From the NCBI GenBank assembly GCA_017480195.1, contig JAFVBE010000008.1, positions 1 to 64,000 of the forward strand: a DNA stretch of 64,000 bases, given 5' to 3'. Source of the DNA: Lachnospiraceae bacterium (GTDB lineage: Bacteria > Bacillota > Clostridia > Lachnospirales > Lachnospiraceae). Numbering within the stretch: the stretch's first letter is position 1; each line of letters starts with the position of its first letter. Below are positions 7,881 to 17,140 of this stretch, in pieces. The translations under genes were made by a program, and so were the position numbers. Below the pieces are notes generated by a model. The model searched no databases and was not told where the DNA came from. It saw only the letters and a program-made list of their open reading frames with translations.

Positions 7881-9098
7881 ATGTACGATTTATGTATAAT
7901 CGGCGGTGGAATGGCTGCACTTTCATGTGCTGTAACTGCTGCACGAAGAGGACTTAAAGTTATTATTTTAGAGAAAAATGATAAGCTTGGCAAAAAGATA
8001 TATGCTTCCGGCAATGGAAGATGCAATATAACTAATCATGATTTCTCGTATAATTACACCAGATATTATAATTCTTCCTCAGAGAATTATGAGGAATTCT
8101 TAAAAACACTTTTTAAATCAAGTTATCCCGACAAGGAGGTTATAGAATTCTTAAATTCCATCGGGATAATTACATATGATATTGATTCTTATGTATATCC
8201 GAAATCCCTACAGGCGTCCTCACTTATGTGGGCATTGAATGATGAGTTGATTAACCTGAAGGTAGAAATCCTTTTTAAGAGCGAAATCCATAAAATAGAT
8301 ATAAATGATGAGACTTACGAAATAAATGTCTCAAATCGACGAATAACCGCCTCAAACATCGTCTTAGCATGTGGAGGAGCAAGCTATAAGAAACTTGGGG
8401 GAACCTTAAGCGGATATGAGCTTGCAAAAACACTGAATATAGACTGTACTGATATAAGCCCTGCTTTATGCGGACTTAAAACGATAGAGGATGTCAGCGC
8501 TGTGTCAGGAGTAAGGGTGCGAGCTGTAGCAAGGTTATATTGTGACAACTTGGATAACAGTACTAAAGATAATGTCTGTGCGGTAGAAGAGGGGGAGCTC
8601 CAGATAACTGATTATGGTCTGTCGGGGATTATGATTTTTAATCTGTCATCTAAAGCAGGGAAGATACTAAAATCAGGAGAAAGGGCATTTGTAAAGCTTG
8701 ATTTTGCTCCTGATGTGGAGGATAAGGTTATATATGATATATTCAACAATCACAGCTATCGCAAGGATAGAGCACTTCTTAATTTATTAATAAATGATAA
8801 GTTGGCAGAGTTCGTTGTAAGAAGGCAAAAAAAAGAAAATATATCATATGATATAAGTGACATAATTAAGCTCTTACATAATTTTATTTTTGAGATTAAA
8901 GGGTTGACAGGCTTTGATAATGCTCAGGTTACGGCAGGTGGAATAAACCTTGAGGAAATTAATCCCGAAGATATGAGCATTAAGAAGCATCCCGGAATGT
9001 ATGTGGCGGGTGAGATGACGGATATAGACGGCATATGTGGCGGCTATAATCTGACCTATGCCATAATAACAGGTAAAAGAGTCGGAGAAAGTATATGA
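7881..9098 (+). CDS. HI0933/BaiN-family flavoprotein
   Basis: 405 residues. The N-terminal FAD-binding motif is CIIGGGMAALSCAVTAARRG, followed by EKNDKLGKKIYASGNGRCN, which is diagnostic of the HI0933 family. The C-terminal end GMYVAGEMTDIDGICGGYN is the second FAD contact region. Members are NAD(P)/FAD-dependent oxidoreductases of mostly unknown substrate; one is bile-acid enzyme BaiN, but that role should not be assumed here. The usual GGGxAG is GGGMAA. It overlaps the next flavoprotein gene by 4 bases. Confidence 0.9.
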   Translation: MYDLCIIGGGMAALSCAVTAARRGLKVIILEKNDKLGKKIYASGNGRCNITNHDFSYNYTRYYNSSSENYEEFLKTLFKSSYPDKEVIEFLNSIGIITYDIDSYVYPKSLQASSLMWALNDELINLKVEILFKSEIHKIDINDETYEINVSNRRITASNIVLACGGASYKKLGGTLSGYELAKTLNIDCTDISPALCGLKTIEDVSAVSGVRVRAVARLYCDNLDNSTKDNVCAVEEGELQITDYGLSGIMIFNLSSKAGKILKSGERAFVKLDFAPDVEDKVIYDIFNNHSYRKDRALLNLLINDKLAEFVVRRQKKENISYDISDIIKLLHNFIFEIKGLTGFDNAQVTAGGINLEEINPEDMSIKKHPGMYVAGEMTDIDGICGGYNLTYAIITGKRVGESI

Positions 9099-10768
9099 TT
9101 AGGATAAACCAGATAAAGATTAGCTTGTCGAAGCTTTATTCGATAGATAAAAGTCTTATATCAGATATCGGAAGAATAACAGATACGGATATATTGAGGG
9201 ATAAAATATCCAAGCTTATAAGAACTGCGAATTTTAGGGTTGAGCGTCTTGTTAAAGCTTCACTTGATGCAAGAGACAAGGAAAATCTGTGCTACATATT
9301 GACCGTTGATATAATATCGTCTGATGAAAAATTCATTTTATCTAAAAATATTAACAATAAAAATATTATGTCAACAAATGACGATAAATACCAATTTCCA
9401 AGATATGATTTAAGAGATAAGAAAATTTTAAGACCTATAGTAATAGGCTCCGGACCGGCAGGATATTTTGTCGGACTTTATCTGGCTCGCATGGGCTTTA
9501 AGCCCGTTATATACGAGCGTGGCAAATGTGTCGAAGAAAGAGTTAAGGATGTAGAGGCTTTTTGGAATGGCGGTTCAATCAATAAGGAGTCAAATGTGTC
9601 CTTCGGCGAGGGCGGTGCAGGTACATTCTCAGACGGCAAGCTTGGTACGAATAATAAGGATAAGACCGGCAGAATAAGAGCCGTGATTGATGATTTTATA
9701 AGCTTTGGTGCACCTGAAGATATTGGATACCTTGCCAAGCCGCATATTGGAACCAATGAATTAAGGTTGGTAATGCATAATATGCGTGATGAGATAATAA
9801 GGCTTGGCGGCGAAATATGCTTCGAGGAACGGTTTACCGGATATTCCTATATTGATGCTAAGACGCTCGAGGTTGAAATTACATCTAATATTGATTCTTC
9901 GATTAAGCGTGTCAATACAAATTCACTTATACTTGCCATAGGTCACAGTGCGAGGGATACATTTAAAATGTTGGCTGATACAGATATTGATATGGAGCAG
10001 AAGGCATTTGCCATGGGACTTCGTATCGAGCATAAGGCGGAGCTTATTAATAAAGCTCAATATGGAGACAGTGATATAGTGAAGCTTCTTCCTGCTGCTG
10101 ATTACAAGATGACCTATCACTCAGATAACGGAAGGGGAGTGTACAGCTTTTGTATGTGTCCCGGGGGATTTGTGGTCAATGCTTCGTCCGATGACGGTCA
10201 GTCTGTCGTAAACGGTATGAGTAATCATGCTCGTGACGAGGAGAATTCCAACAGCGCCATAGTATGTACGGTCACGCCTGAGGACTTCGTAAACGAGGGC
10301 TTTGGGGAGTATGGAGTATTGGCAGGCTGTGAATTCCAGAGGAAGTACGAGAGGCTTTCATATACGGAGGGTAAGGGTAAAATTCCTGTTCAGCTTTTGA
10401 AGGATTATCGTGATAATAAGCCATCTGATAGCTTAGGCAGCATGAAGCCGAATATAAAAGGCGGATATACATTGGGAAATCTCAATAATTGTTTGCCACA
10501 ATATGTAAATAATGCTATAATTGAAGCAATTTTTAATTATGATAAAAAGCTTAAGGGTTTTGGTTCAGAGGATGCCTGTCTGTCAGGTATAGAATCAAGG
10601 ACCTCTTCTCCGATAAGAATATTAAGGAACGACGAATTAATGTCAAATATGACAGGTATATTCCCATGTGGAGAGGGCGCAGGATATGCGGGTGGAATAA
10701 CCTCTGCTGCCGTGGACGGCATTAAGGTCGCAGAGGCTGTGGCTGCTTATCTGGTGGACAAGCTATAA
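9095..10768 (+). CDS. FAD-dependent oxidoreductase (COG2509-like)
   Basis: 557 residues. An N-terminal ~100-residue domain (MIRINQIKISLSKLYSIDKS) precedes the dinucleotide-binding motif PIVIGSGPAGYFVGLYLARMG at about 115-135. FGEGGAGTFSDGKLGT is a conserved family block, and the C-terminal FPCGEGAGYAGGITSAAVDG is typical of uncharacterised Firmicutes flavoproteins of this group. Substrate unknown. The ATGA overlap with the preceding flavoprotein gene suggests the two work together or are translated in a fixed ratio. Confidence 0.9.
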   Translation: MIRINQIKISLSKLYSIDKSLISDIGRITDTDILRDKISKLIRTANFRVERLVKASLDARDKENLCYILTVDIISSDEKFILSKNINNKNIMSTNDDKYQFPRYDLRDKKILRPIVIGSGPAGYFVGLYLARMGFKPVIYERGKCVEERVKDVEAFWNGGSINKESNVSFGEGGAGTFSDGKLGTNNKDKTGRIRAVIDDFISFGAPEDIGYLAKPHIGTNELRLVMHNMRDEIIRLGGEICFEERFTGYSYIDAKTLEVEITSNIDSSIKRVNTNSLILAIGHSARDTFKMLADTDIDMEQKAFAMGLRIEHKAELINKAQYGDSDIVKLLPAADYKMTYHSDNGRGVYSFCMCPGGFVVNASSDDGQSVVNGMSNHARDEENSNSAIVCTVTPEDFVNEGFGEYGVLAGCEFQRKYERLSYTEGKGKIPVQLLKDYRDNKPSDSLGSMKPNIKGGYTLGNLNNCLPQYVNNAIIEAIFNYDKKLKGFGSEDACLSGIESRTSSPIRILRNDELMSNMTGIFPCGEGAGYAGGITSAAVDGIKVAEAVAAYLVDKL

Positions 10769-10857
10769 TATGAAGAAAAATGAAATAAAGTGCTGAAACG
10801 ATATTTGTGCTTGCATAAACTGTTATTGAATATGATAGAAAGGGTTATTTTATACAA

Positions 10858-11709
10858 ATGGACGCAAGAGAAAATCTCAAGAATAAGAAGAAGATAGTTA
10901 TAAAGATAGGCTCGTCATCACTTATGCATGATGAAACGGGACTTGTGAATTTTAGAAAGCTTGAAAAACTGGTAAGAATAATATGCGACCTTAAAAATCA
11001 GGATAAGGATGTGATTTTAGTATCCTCAGGTGCTATCGCTGTAGGAAGGCAGACCATAGGGCTTACCACGAAGCCTAAGACCGTATCGCTCAAGCAGGCC
11101 TGCGCTTCTGTAGGACAGGCGCAGCTTATGATGATATATCAAAAGCTTTTTATGGAATACAATCATCTGGCGGCACAAGTCTTACTTACCTTTGATGCTA
11201 TAACTAATGAGGAGAGAAGACGCAATGCGGAGAACGCTTTGAATGAGATATTACAGCAGGGTATTATACCTATAGTAAATGAGAATGATACAGTTGCCAC
11301 AGAGGAGATAGAATTCGGAGATAATGATACATTATCTGCGATAGTAGCACATCTTATTAATGCGGATTTGCTGATAATTCTGTCGGATATCGACGGCTTA
11401 TATACAGATGACCCACACAAAAATCCTGATGCTAAGAAGCTTTCTGTAGTAGATATAATAGATGAGAGGATAGACAATATGGCAAAGGGGGCTGTCACAA
11501 GCTACGGCACAGGAGGTATGTCTACGAAGATATCTGCTGCCAGCATTGCTACAGACTCAGGTGCAGATATGGCAATATTAAATGCAGATAATCTCGATAT
11601 TATCAATCAGTTTATGGACGGTGAGGATGTCGGAACACTGTTCTTAGCCAATGAGACAGATGAATTTGATACCTTTGATTTCATAGTACAAAAGGGATAT
11701 GCAAAATAG
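10858..11709 (+). CDS. proB: Glutamate 5-kinase, short form without PUA domain
   Basis: 283 residues. An amino acid kinase fold with IVIKIGSSSLM near the N-terminus, VSSGAIAVGRQTIGL, NENDTVATEEIEFGDND and the C-terminal YGTGGMSTKISAA loop. It phosphorylates glutamate to gamma-glutamyl phosphate, the first step of proline synthesis, and pairs with proA 1 kb downstream. E. coli ProB is 367 residues with a C-terminal PUA domain; this one ends after the kinase domain, as in many other bacteria. The putative Shine-Dalgarno AAAGGG is rather far from the ATG (about 14 bases). Confidence 0.95.
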   Translation: MDARENLKNKKKIVIKIGSSSLMHDETGLVNFRKLEKLVRIICDLKNQDKDVILVSSGAIAVGRQTIGLTTKPKTVSLKQACASVGQAQLMMIYQKLFMEYNHLAAQVLLTFDAITNEERRRNAENALNEILQQGIIPIVNENDTVATEEIEFGDNDTLSAIVAHLINADLLIILSDIDGLYTDDPHKNPDAKKLSVVDIIDERIDNMAKGAVTSYGTGGMSTKISAASIATDSGADMAILNADNLDIINQFMDGEDVGTLFLANETDEFDTFDFIVQKGYAK

Positions 11710-11726
11710 ATTTTAGGAGATATGTA

Positions 11727-11945
11727 ATGACTGACGAGAAAATAAAAAGAATAAATGAACTTGCACATAAGAGTAAAACGCCTGAGGGACTTACCGAAGA
11801 GGAAAAGGAAGAACAGGCGATTTTAAGACGGGAATTTATAGATAGTGTAAAGGGCAATCTTAAGAGTCAGCTTGATAATATAGATATCAAGGAAAAAGAC
11901 GGCTCGATAACACATGTTAAAGATATACCGTTAAGAAAGAAATAA
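11727..11945 (+). CDS. DUF896 / YnzC-family protein
   Basis: 72 residues. The helical hairpin start KIKRINELAHKSKTPEGLTE and the following EEEKEEQAILRREFIDSVKG are the signature of DUF896 (YnzC in B. subtilis, which forms a two-helix bundle). The C-terminal tail is charged. AGGAGA precedes the ATG, and the gene lies 17 bases after proB. Function unknown; in Bacillus a relative lies in an SOS-controlled operon, but I see no LexA-like site here. Confidence 0.93.
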   Translation: MTDEKIKRINELAHKSKTPEGLTEEEKEEQAILRREFIDSVKGNLKSQLDNIDIKEKDGSITHVKDIPLRKK

Positions 11946-12014
11946 AATACATTTTTGTGAAATTATATTTGATTATATCAGATCAGAACAACAAATGATG
12001 ATAGAGGATAGCTG

Positions 12015-12563
12015 ATGGATAAGAAGGATTTTAGAGAAACGGCTCTATATCTTAGAGAGTCGCTAAATAAAAAGGATGTGGAATACACATCGAGGGGGAT
12101 ATGCGAGGCAGTCACCGAGCTTGAAGTATATAAAAATGCTACGGACATATGCCTCTATATGCATATAAATAACGAGGTAATCCTTGACAGCCTTATGAAC
12201 GATGCATTTAAAAATCATAAAAATGTATGGCTGCCCAAGGTTATAGATAAGGAAATGAATTTCTACAGATACCATAAAACGACAAAGCTTACAGAGGGGG
12301 CTTACGGCATATCAGAACCCGAATCAAAAGAAATATTAAGCCCTGATGAACATACATTAATAATAATGCCGGGAGTGGTATTCTCAGAGGATAAAAAAAG
12401 AATAGGCTATGGCGGTGGGTATTACGACAGATACCTTAATGCACATCCCTGCTGCCACACAGTAGCAGTATGCTTTGAGCTACAGATATTTCCGGATATC
12501 CCAACCGACGAACATGACATCTGCCCTGATATAATAATAACAGATGAGCGAGTGATATACTAA
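12015..12563 (+). CDS. 5-formyltetrahydrofolate cyclo-ligase
   Basis: 182 residues. The hallmark GYGGGYYDRY lies at 131-140, preceded by LIIMPGVVFSEDKKRI. It converts 5-formyl-THF to 5,10-methenyl-THF with ATP and returns the storage form of folate to one-carbon metabolism. It lies between proB and proA, an arrangement common in Clostridia, so it is probably co-transcribed at least with the upstream genes. Confidence 0.94.
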   Translation: MDKKDFRETALYLRESLNKKDVEYTSRGICEAVTELEVYKNATDICLYMHINNEVILDSLMNDAFKNHKNVWLPKVIDKEMNFYRYHKTTKLTEGAYGISEPESKEILSPDEHTLIIMPGVVFSEDKKRIGYGGGYYDRYLNAHPCCHTVAVCFELQIFPDIPTDEHDICPDIIITDERVIY

Positions 12564-12586
12564 TTGATTTTACTAATAAATATAGC

Positions 12587-12724
12587 GGTTGAATATACGA
12601 ATTATATCTATAAGCAGGTACTATGAGCCGTCGGTACTTAGCGAGGTATTTTCGAGCTTAGTACCGCTACGTGCGAATCGTAGCGAGAGCGTGCCTGTGA
12701 TAGATATAATTCGTATATTCAACC
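12587..12724. repeat. Long palindromic element with 25-bp perfect outer stem
   Basis: The outer arms 12587-12611 and 12700-12724 are exact reverse complements (25 bp, starting GGTTGAATATACGAATT). The 88-base interior folds further: GGTACTTAGC with a matching GCTTAGTACC-like arm, and CGCTACG with CGTAGCG. The result is a branched hairpin. It fills the gap between the cyclo-ligase gene and proA and ends about 10 bases before the proA ribosome-binding site. It may be a small non-autonomous element or a structured RNA. Confidence 0.8.
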
Positions 12725-12746
12725 TTAGAAAAGGAGTGAATAAAAA

Positions 12747-13988
12747 ATGCTTGAAGAATTAGGAATAAAAGCCAAGCGTGCCTCTCGTCTTATGGCTAAG
12801 CTTGGACAAAAAGAAAAAAACAACGCCCTTTTAAATGTGGCTGATGCAATAGTAGCGCATGCAGAGGAAATAATAGCTGCCAACGATAAAGACATAGAAT
12901 ATGCCAAGAATAAGGGAATGTCAGAGGCACTGCTTGACAGACTTAAGCTTACGAAGGAAAGATTTATCGTTATGGCTGACGGCGTAAGAGAGGTCGTTGC
13001 ATTAGAAGATCCAATAGGTGAGGTACTTTCCATGAAGAAGCGTCCGAATGGACTTCTTATCGGACAACAACGCGTTCCTATGGGTGTAATAGGAATAATA
13101 TATGAATCAAGACCTAATGTAACCGTAGATGCCTTTGCACTTACCTTTAAAACCGGAAATGCAGTAATATTAAGAGGCGGCAGCGACTGTATCAATTCCA
13201 ATATTGCACTTGTTAAGGTGATAAAAGAAGCACTGCGCGAAAGTAATGTCACAGAGGATGCAATCAATCTCATAGAGGATACAGACAGAGAGGTTGCCAA
13301 GGAATTTATGCGTATGAATAAATATGTGGATTTACTCATACCACGAGGCGGAGCAGGACTTATAAGAACTGTCGTTGAAAATGCAACTATCCCTGTAATA
13401 GAGACAGGTACAGGAAACTGCCATATATATGTGGACAGCTTTGCTTCCTTAGATAAGGCAATTCCTATAATTAAAAATGCAAAGCTGCAGAGACTTGGAA
13501 CTTGCAACACCTGTGAGTCTCTGGTTATACATAAGGATATTGCAGACAAGGCAATACCGCTTATCGTAGATATGCTTGAGGAAAATGAATGTGAGATAAG
13601 AGGAGATGAGGCTTCAATTGCCATATCATCTTATATTAAGCCTGCTACAGAGGAGGACTACGGCACAGAATACCTTGCCAGGATAATATCGGCAAAGGTC
13701 GTAGATAATATCGACGAGGCGATAGAACATATTAACAGATACAGCACAGGACATTCAGAAGCGATTATTACTGAGAATTATGAGAATGCTCAAAGGTTTT
13801 TGGATGAGATTGATTCCGCCTGTGTGTATGTCAATGCATCCACGAGATTTACTGACGGATTTATGTTCGGCTTTGGTGCAGAGATAGGAATATCCACACA
13901 GAAGCTTCACGCAAGAGGACCTATGGGGCTTTTGGCACTCACATCAACCAAGTATATCATTTACGGTGACGGACAGATACGAGAGTAA
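12747..13988 (+). CDS. proA: Gamma-glutamyl phosphate reductase
   Basis: 413 residues, normal length. An aldehyde-dehydrogenase fold with [46 protein letters not shown] and the catalytic-Cys region [11 protein letters not shown], where Cys253 is the expected nucleophile. The C-terminal stretch [19 protein letters not shown] is typical. It makes glutamate-5-semialdehyde with NADPH, the second step of proline synthesis. AAAAGGAG lies about 10 bases before the ATG and directly follows the palindromic element. Confidence 0.96.
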   Translation: MLEELGIKAKRASRLMAKLGQKEKNNALLNVADAIVAHAEEIIAANDKDIEYAKNKGMSEALLDRLKLTKERFIVMADGVREVVALEDPIGEVLSMKKRPNGLLIGQQRVPMGVIGIIYESRPNVTVDAFALTFKTGNAVILRGGSDCINSNIALVKVIKEALRESNVTEDAINLIEDTDREVAKEFMRMNKYVDLLIPRGGAGLIRTVVENATIPVIETGTGNCHIYVDSFASLDKAIPIIKNAKLQRLGTCNTCESLVIHKDIADKAIPLIVDMLEENECEIRGDEASIAISSYIKPATEEDYGTEYLARIISAKVVDNIDEAIEHINRYSTGHSEAIITENYENAQRFLDEIDSACVYVNASTRFTDGFMFGFGAEIGISTQKLHARGPMGLLALTSTKYIIYGDGQIRE

Positions 13989-14037
13989 TATATAATACAA
14001 AATAAATTTGAATGAATTATAAGAAGGAGAACCATCA

Positions 14038-14856
14038 ATGAACGAAATGAAATTCACAGGCTCAAAGGAATATGTGGCATCGCCTGAACTTATGGCTGCC
14101 GTTGATGTGGCAAGAGCATTAGAGAAGCCGCTGCTTATAAAAGGCGAACCGGGAACAGGTAAGACAATGCTTGCGGAGGCTATAAGCGAAGCCTTTGATA
14201 TGAAATTATTTATATGGAATATTAAGTCTACTACCAAGGCTCAGGATGGACTTTATGTATATGATACCATCCAAAGACTTTATGACAGCCAGTTCGGCGA
14301 GGAGGGCGTAGATGATATAAAGCGCTATATCAAATTAGGAAAGCTTGGCGAAGCTTTTAAGTCAGAAGAACAGGTTATACTTCTTATTGATGAGATAGAC
14401 AAGGCTGACCTTGAGTTTCCAAACGACTTACTCTGGGAGCTTGACAAGATGGAGTTCTATATTCACGAGACTCGTGAGACAATTAAGGCTAAGACAAGAC
14501 CTATAGTTATAATAACCTCCAACGCTGAGAAGGAGCTTCCTGACGCATTCCTAAGAAGATGTATATTCCATTATATTGCCTTTCCTGAGAAGGAGGAAAT
14601 GGACGAGATAGTAAGGGTTCATTTTGAAAATATAGACGAAAACCTATTGAAGCAGGCTATGGATACATTCTACTGGATAAGAGAGATAAAGGAAGTCAGG
14701 AAAAAACCGAGTACATCAGAGCTTATAGACTGGCTTAATGCTTTGTCACTCGGCGGGATTGATCCTGAGACAATCAGAACGAAGCTGCCATATCTGGGCG
14801 TACTGATTAAGAAGGACGAGGATGTCGAGGTAGTTAAAAAGAGGAGAATACTGTAA
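14038..14856 (+). CDS. MoxR-type AAA+ ATPase
   Basis: 272 residues. Walker A GEPGTGKT at 36-43, Walker B VILLIDEIDKAD near 113-124, sensor 1 VIITSNAEKELPDAFLRRC and a C-terminal lid with an Arg-rich end. This is the MoxR group of the AAA+ family, which remodels or matures partner proteins and is usually encoded with a VWA-domain protein, as here. AAGGAG lies about 8 bases before the start. The stop codon touches the start of the next gene, so they form a pair. Confidence 0.92.
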   Translation: MNEMKFTGSKEYVASPELMAAVDVARALEKPLLIKGEPGTGKTMLAEAISEAFDMKLFIWNIKSTTKAQDGLYVYDTIQRLYDSQFGEEGVDDIKRYIKLGKLGEAFKSEEQVILLIDEIDKADLEFPNDLLWELDKMEFYIHETRETIKAKTRPIVIITSNAEKELPDAFLRRCIFHYIAFPEKEEMDEIVRVHFENIDENLLKQAMDTFYWIREIKEVRKKPSTSELIDWLNALSLGGIDPETIRTKLPYLGVLIKKDEDVEVVKKRRIL

Positions 14857-16056
14857 TTGTTTACTGATTTTTTATATGTTTTAAGAGACAAAGGACTTAA
14901 GGTATCACTTACCGAGTGGATAACCTTCATGGATGCGCTCGACAGGGGGCTTGCGTATTCGTCACTTGAGGGCTTATATAATCTTGGCAGGATGATACTT
15001 GTTAAAACTGAATCAGATTATGACAAGTTCGATATGGCTTTTATGGAGTATTTCAAGGATGTTCATATTGGTATGGAGATGCCGCCTGAGATTATTATGA
15101 AATTCTTAGATAAGGGTGATATGGATACCTCGAAGCTTAATGCCGATATCTACAGCTATAACCAGAAGCGGGATATGGCTGAGACCAAGAGGCTTTATCG
15201 TGAGCGTGTCACGGAGCAGAATCAGGAGCATAATGGTGGTAATTATTGGATTGGTACGAGTGGAGGCTCGGCATTCGGACATAGCGGTCGTAATCCGGGA
15301 GGACTTCGTATAGGCGGTCGTCCTGGACAGCAGTCAGCCTTTCAGGTTATGGGAGAGCGTAAGTATCAGGATTTCAGACACGACAAAACCCTTGATATAA
15401 GACAGTTTCAGGTTGCTTTCAGAAGATTAAGACAGTTCTCGACCAAGCTTGAAGTACCTAAGACCGAGCTTGATTTGGATAAAACCATAGATTCTACCTG
15501 CAACAATGGAGGATATCTCAAATTAGAGTTTGACAAGCCGAGAAAAAATTCGGTCAAGCTCTTGCTTTTATTTGACTGCGGCGGAACTATGATGCCTTTC
15601 AGCGAGCTGTGTAATGATTTATTTCAGGCTGTCCATAAGGCTAATCATTTCAAGGATGTCAAGACCTATTACTTCCACAACTGTATCTACAGCAAGGTAT
15701 ACAAGGATGCAGAATGTGAGATGGGTAACTGGATTGACTTAGATTATCTGTTCAGACATACAGACAAGGATTATAAGGTAATAATCGTCGGTGACGCACA
15801 GATGGCGCCGGAGGAATTATTTGATGTAAACGGTAATTATCGTGGACCAAATGACGGCAGAAGCGGCTATGAGTGGAACAGGCTTCTGCGTGACAAATAC
15901 AAGAAGGTTATATGGCTTAATCCAAGATTTCACGGCAGACTTAACGATTTAGGCTGGATGGAGTCAGAGCGTACCTTGGCTGAAATCTATGATATGTATC
16001 CACTTACTATAGATGGGCTTAAAGCCGGTATTACCAAGCTTATGGCTCCGAGATAG
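14857..16056 (+). CDS. CoxE-like VWA-domain protein, MoxR partner
   Basis: 399 residues. An N-terminal helical part (FTDFLYVLRDKGLKVSLTEW...) is typical of CoxE-like proteins, then a Gly-rich low-complexity linker (NYWIGTSGGSAFGHSG), and a C-terminal VWA domain beginning KLLLLFDCGGTMMPFSELC. The metal-ion motif is DCGGT where DxSxS is usual, so metal binding may be weak. Start: TTG directly follows the MoxR stop, with GAGGAG 10 bases upstream. Client unknown. Confidence 0.88.
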   Translation: MFTDFLYVLRDKGLKVSLTEWITFMDALDRGLAYSSLEGLYNLGRMILVKTESDYDKFDMAFMEYFKDVHIGMEMPPEIIMKFLDKGDMDTSKLNADIYSYNQKRDMAETKRLYRERVTEQNQEHNGGNYWIGTSGGSAFGHSGRNPGGLRIGGRPGQQSAFQVMGERKYQDFRHDKTLDIRQFQVAFRRLRQFSTKLEVPKTELDLDKTIDSTCNNGGYLKLEFDKPRKNSVKLLLLFDCGGTMMPFSELCNDLFQAVHKANHFKDVKTYYFHNCIYSKVYKDAECEMGNWIDLDYLFRHTDKDYKVIIVGDAQMAPEELFDVNGNYRGPNDGRSGYEWNRLLRDKYKKVIWLNPRFHGRLNDLGWMESERTLAEIYDMYPLTIDGLKAGITKLMAPR

Positions 16057-16084
16057 GAGTATAATAATATTTATCACATTAAGG

Positions 16085-16200
16085 GTGCGGTGGATTTAGT
16101 TCTTAGCATCGGAAACATACAGGATATCGAGAACACGCGTTTTTTAATGGTTTTCTTGTACCCTGTATATTCCCTCGCTAATGAACTAAATCCACCGCAC
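16085..16200. repeat. Long imperfect palindrome (23/24-bp outer stem)
   Basis: 16085-16107 and 16177-16200 are complementary with one extra base. The inner arms ATACAGG and CCTGTAT and the flanks continue pairing with mismatches, giving a hairpin of about 115 bases. It lies 28 bases after the VWA gene stop. Sequence differs from the element at 12587, but size and placement are alike. Confidence 0.75.
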
Positions 16201-16201
16201 C

Positions 16202-16238
16202 AGCTCAAACATCACAAACAAGTTGTGATATTTGAGCT
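16202..16238. terminator. Hairpin, likely terminator of the MoxR-VWA pair
   Basis: AGCTCAAA(c)ATCACAA pairs with TTGTGAT(a)TTTGAGCT around a 5-base loop and is followed by an A+T-rich run without a clean T tract. It directly follows the palindrome at 16085-16200. No gene lies between 16239 and 16361 apart from the next gene's start region. Confidence 0.5.
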
Positions 16239-16361
16239 ATAATTTAATTATATTGTTATTTGTGTTATTAATTAATTATTCATTAAATTGACAATTTTGT
16301 ATGTAAAAGATAGAATATTTAATTATATATATAGTAATTGTTGTCAAATATTGAGGTTATT

Positions 16362-16613
16362 ATGTCACATAGTAAACAAACAAAGCGAGGTTATTCAATC
16401 TATATAGATAAATGGAATCGCTCAGCAAAAAAATATATTAATACTTGTGCAATTTGTGGGCATAGAGGTTATAGTCCTGTTATTGAACAAGAGAAGTTTG
16501 TAACCACGCTTGAAGGAAAAGTAATTTATAATGAATTATCTAAAATTTTACAAAAACTTGAATTGGATGATTTAGGACGATGTGCAGAATGCGCAAGAGT
16601 TCAAGATAAATAA
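16362..16613 (+). CDS. Small zinc-ribbon protein of unknown function
   Basis: 83 residues from ATG 16362, with GAGG 5 bases upstream; in-frame TTG 16338 is also possible and would add 8 residues. Two CxxC pairs, CAIC and CAEC, lie about 47 residues apart with charged sequence between, as in a zinc ribbon or treble-clef unit. The N-terminus (MSHSKQTKRGYSIYIDKW) is basic. I do not recognise the family. The GNAT gene starts 17 bases downstream, so they are likely co-transcribed. Confidence 0.75.
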   Translation: MSHSKQTKRGYSIYIDKWNRSAKKYINTCAICGHRGYSPVIEQEKFVTTLEGKVIYNELSKILQKLELDDLGRCAECARVQDK

Positions 16614-16629
16614 TGAAGGGGAAAACAGT

Positions 16630-17106
16630 ATGAATATAATATATGATGAGGCTACAAATGATGATATAGACGAATTAATAGATTTGCGTATTGCATATAT
16701 GATTGATGATTTCGGTAGTGTGAGCGATTATGAAAAGGAATGTATGGAGAAGCAACTGCCTGATTATTTTAACAGGAAGCTTGGTGATGAGCTTGTTGCA
16801 TTTACTGCAAGGGAGGCAAACCATATTGTATCGGTAGCATATTTACATATTATAGAAATGCCGGCCAACTCAATACTTTTAAATGGCCTTTATGGCGAAG
16901 TACTTAGTGTATATACCAGACCTGAATACAGAGGGAAAGGCATATGCACTCAGTTGATTAAAAACCTTATTGAATATGGAAATGCACGCGGACTTGGCAG
17001 AATAGATTTAAGCGCAACAAAGGAAGGCTATCCGATATATAAAAAGATTGGTTTCGAGGAGAAAGAGCAGAGATATACAGACATGCGATATAAATATCAA
17101 ATTTAA
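16630..17106 (+). CDS. GNAT-family N-acetyltransferase
   Basis: 158 residues from ATG 16630, with AAGGGG 8 bases upstream. Motif A is VYTRPEYRGKGICTQLIKNL, which includes the acetyl-CoA pyrophosphate loop RGKGIC, and motif B is the YPIYKKIGF block near the C-terminus. It transfers an acetyl group to an unknown amine; the substrate cannot be read from the sequence. It follows the zinc-ribbon gene closely. A long palindrome starts 35 bases after the stop. Confidence 0.88.
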   Translation: MNIIYDEATNDDIDELIDLRIAYMIDDFGSVSDYEKECMEKQLPDYFNRKLGDELVAFTAREANHIVSVAYLHIIEMPANSILLNGLYGEVLSVYTRPEYRGKGICTQLIKNLIEYGNARGLGRIDLSATKEGYPIYKKIGFEEKEQRYTDMRYKYQI

Positions 17107-17140
17107 TATTGAATGTTGCTTTATTTATATGCGTAGCATA

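Noticed and set aside
7881..9098. Specific bile-acid role (BaiN) for the HI0933-family protein
   Set aside because: No other bile-acid genes are nearby and the family is broad.
12725..13624. 299-residue minus-strand ORF opposite proA
   Set aside because: It is antisense to a complete proA, is Ser/Ile-rich as expected of a shadow frame, and has no promoter or ribosome-binding site.
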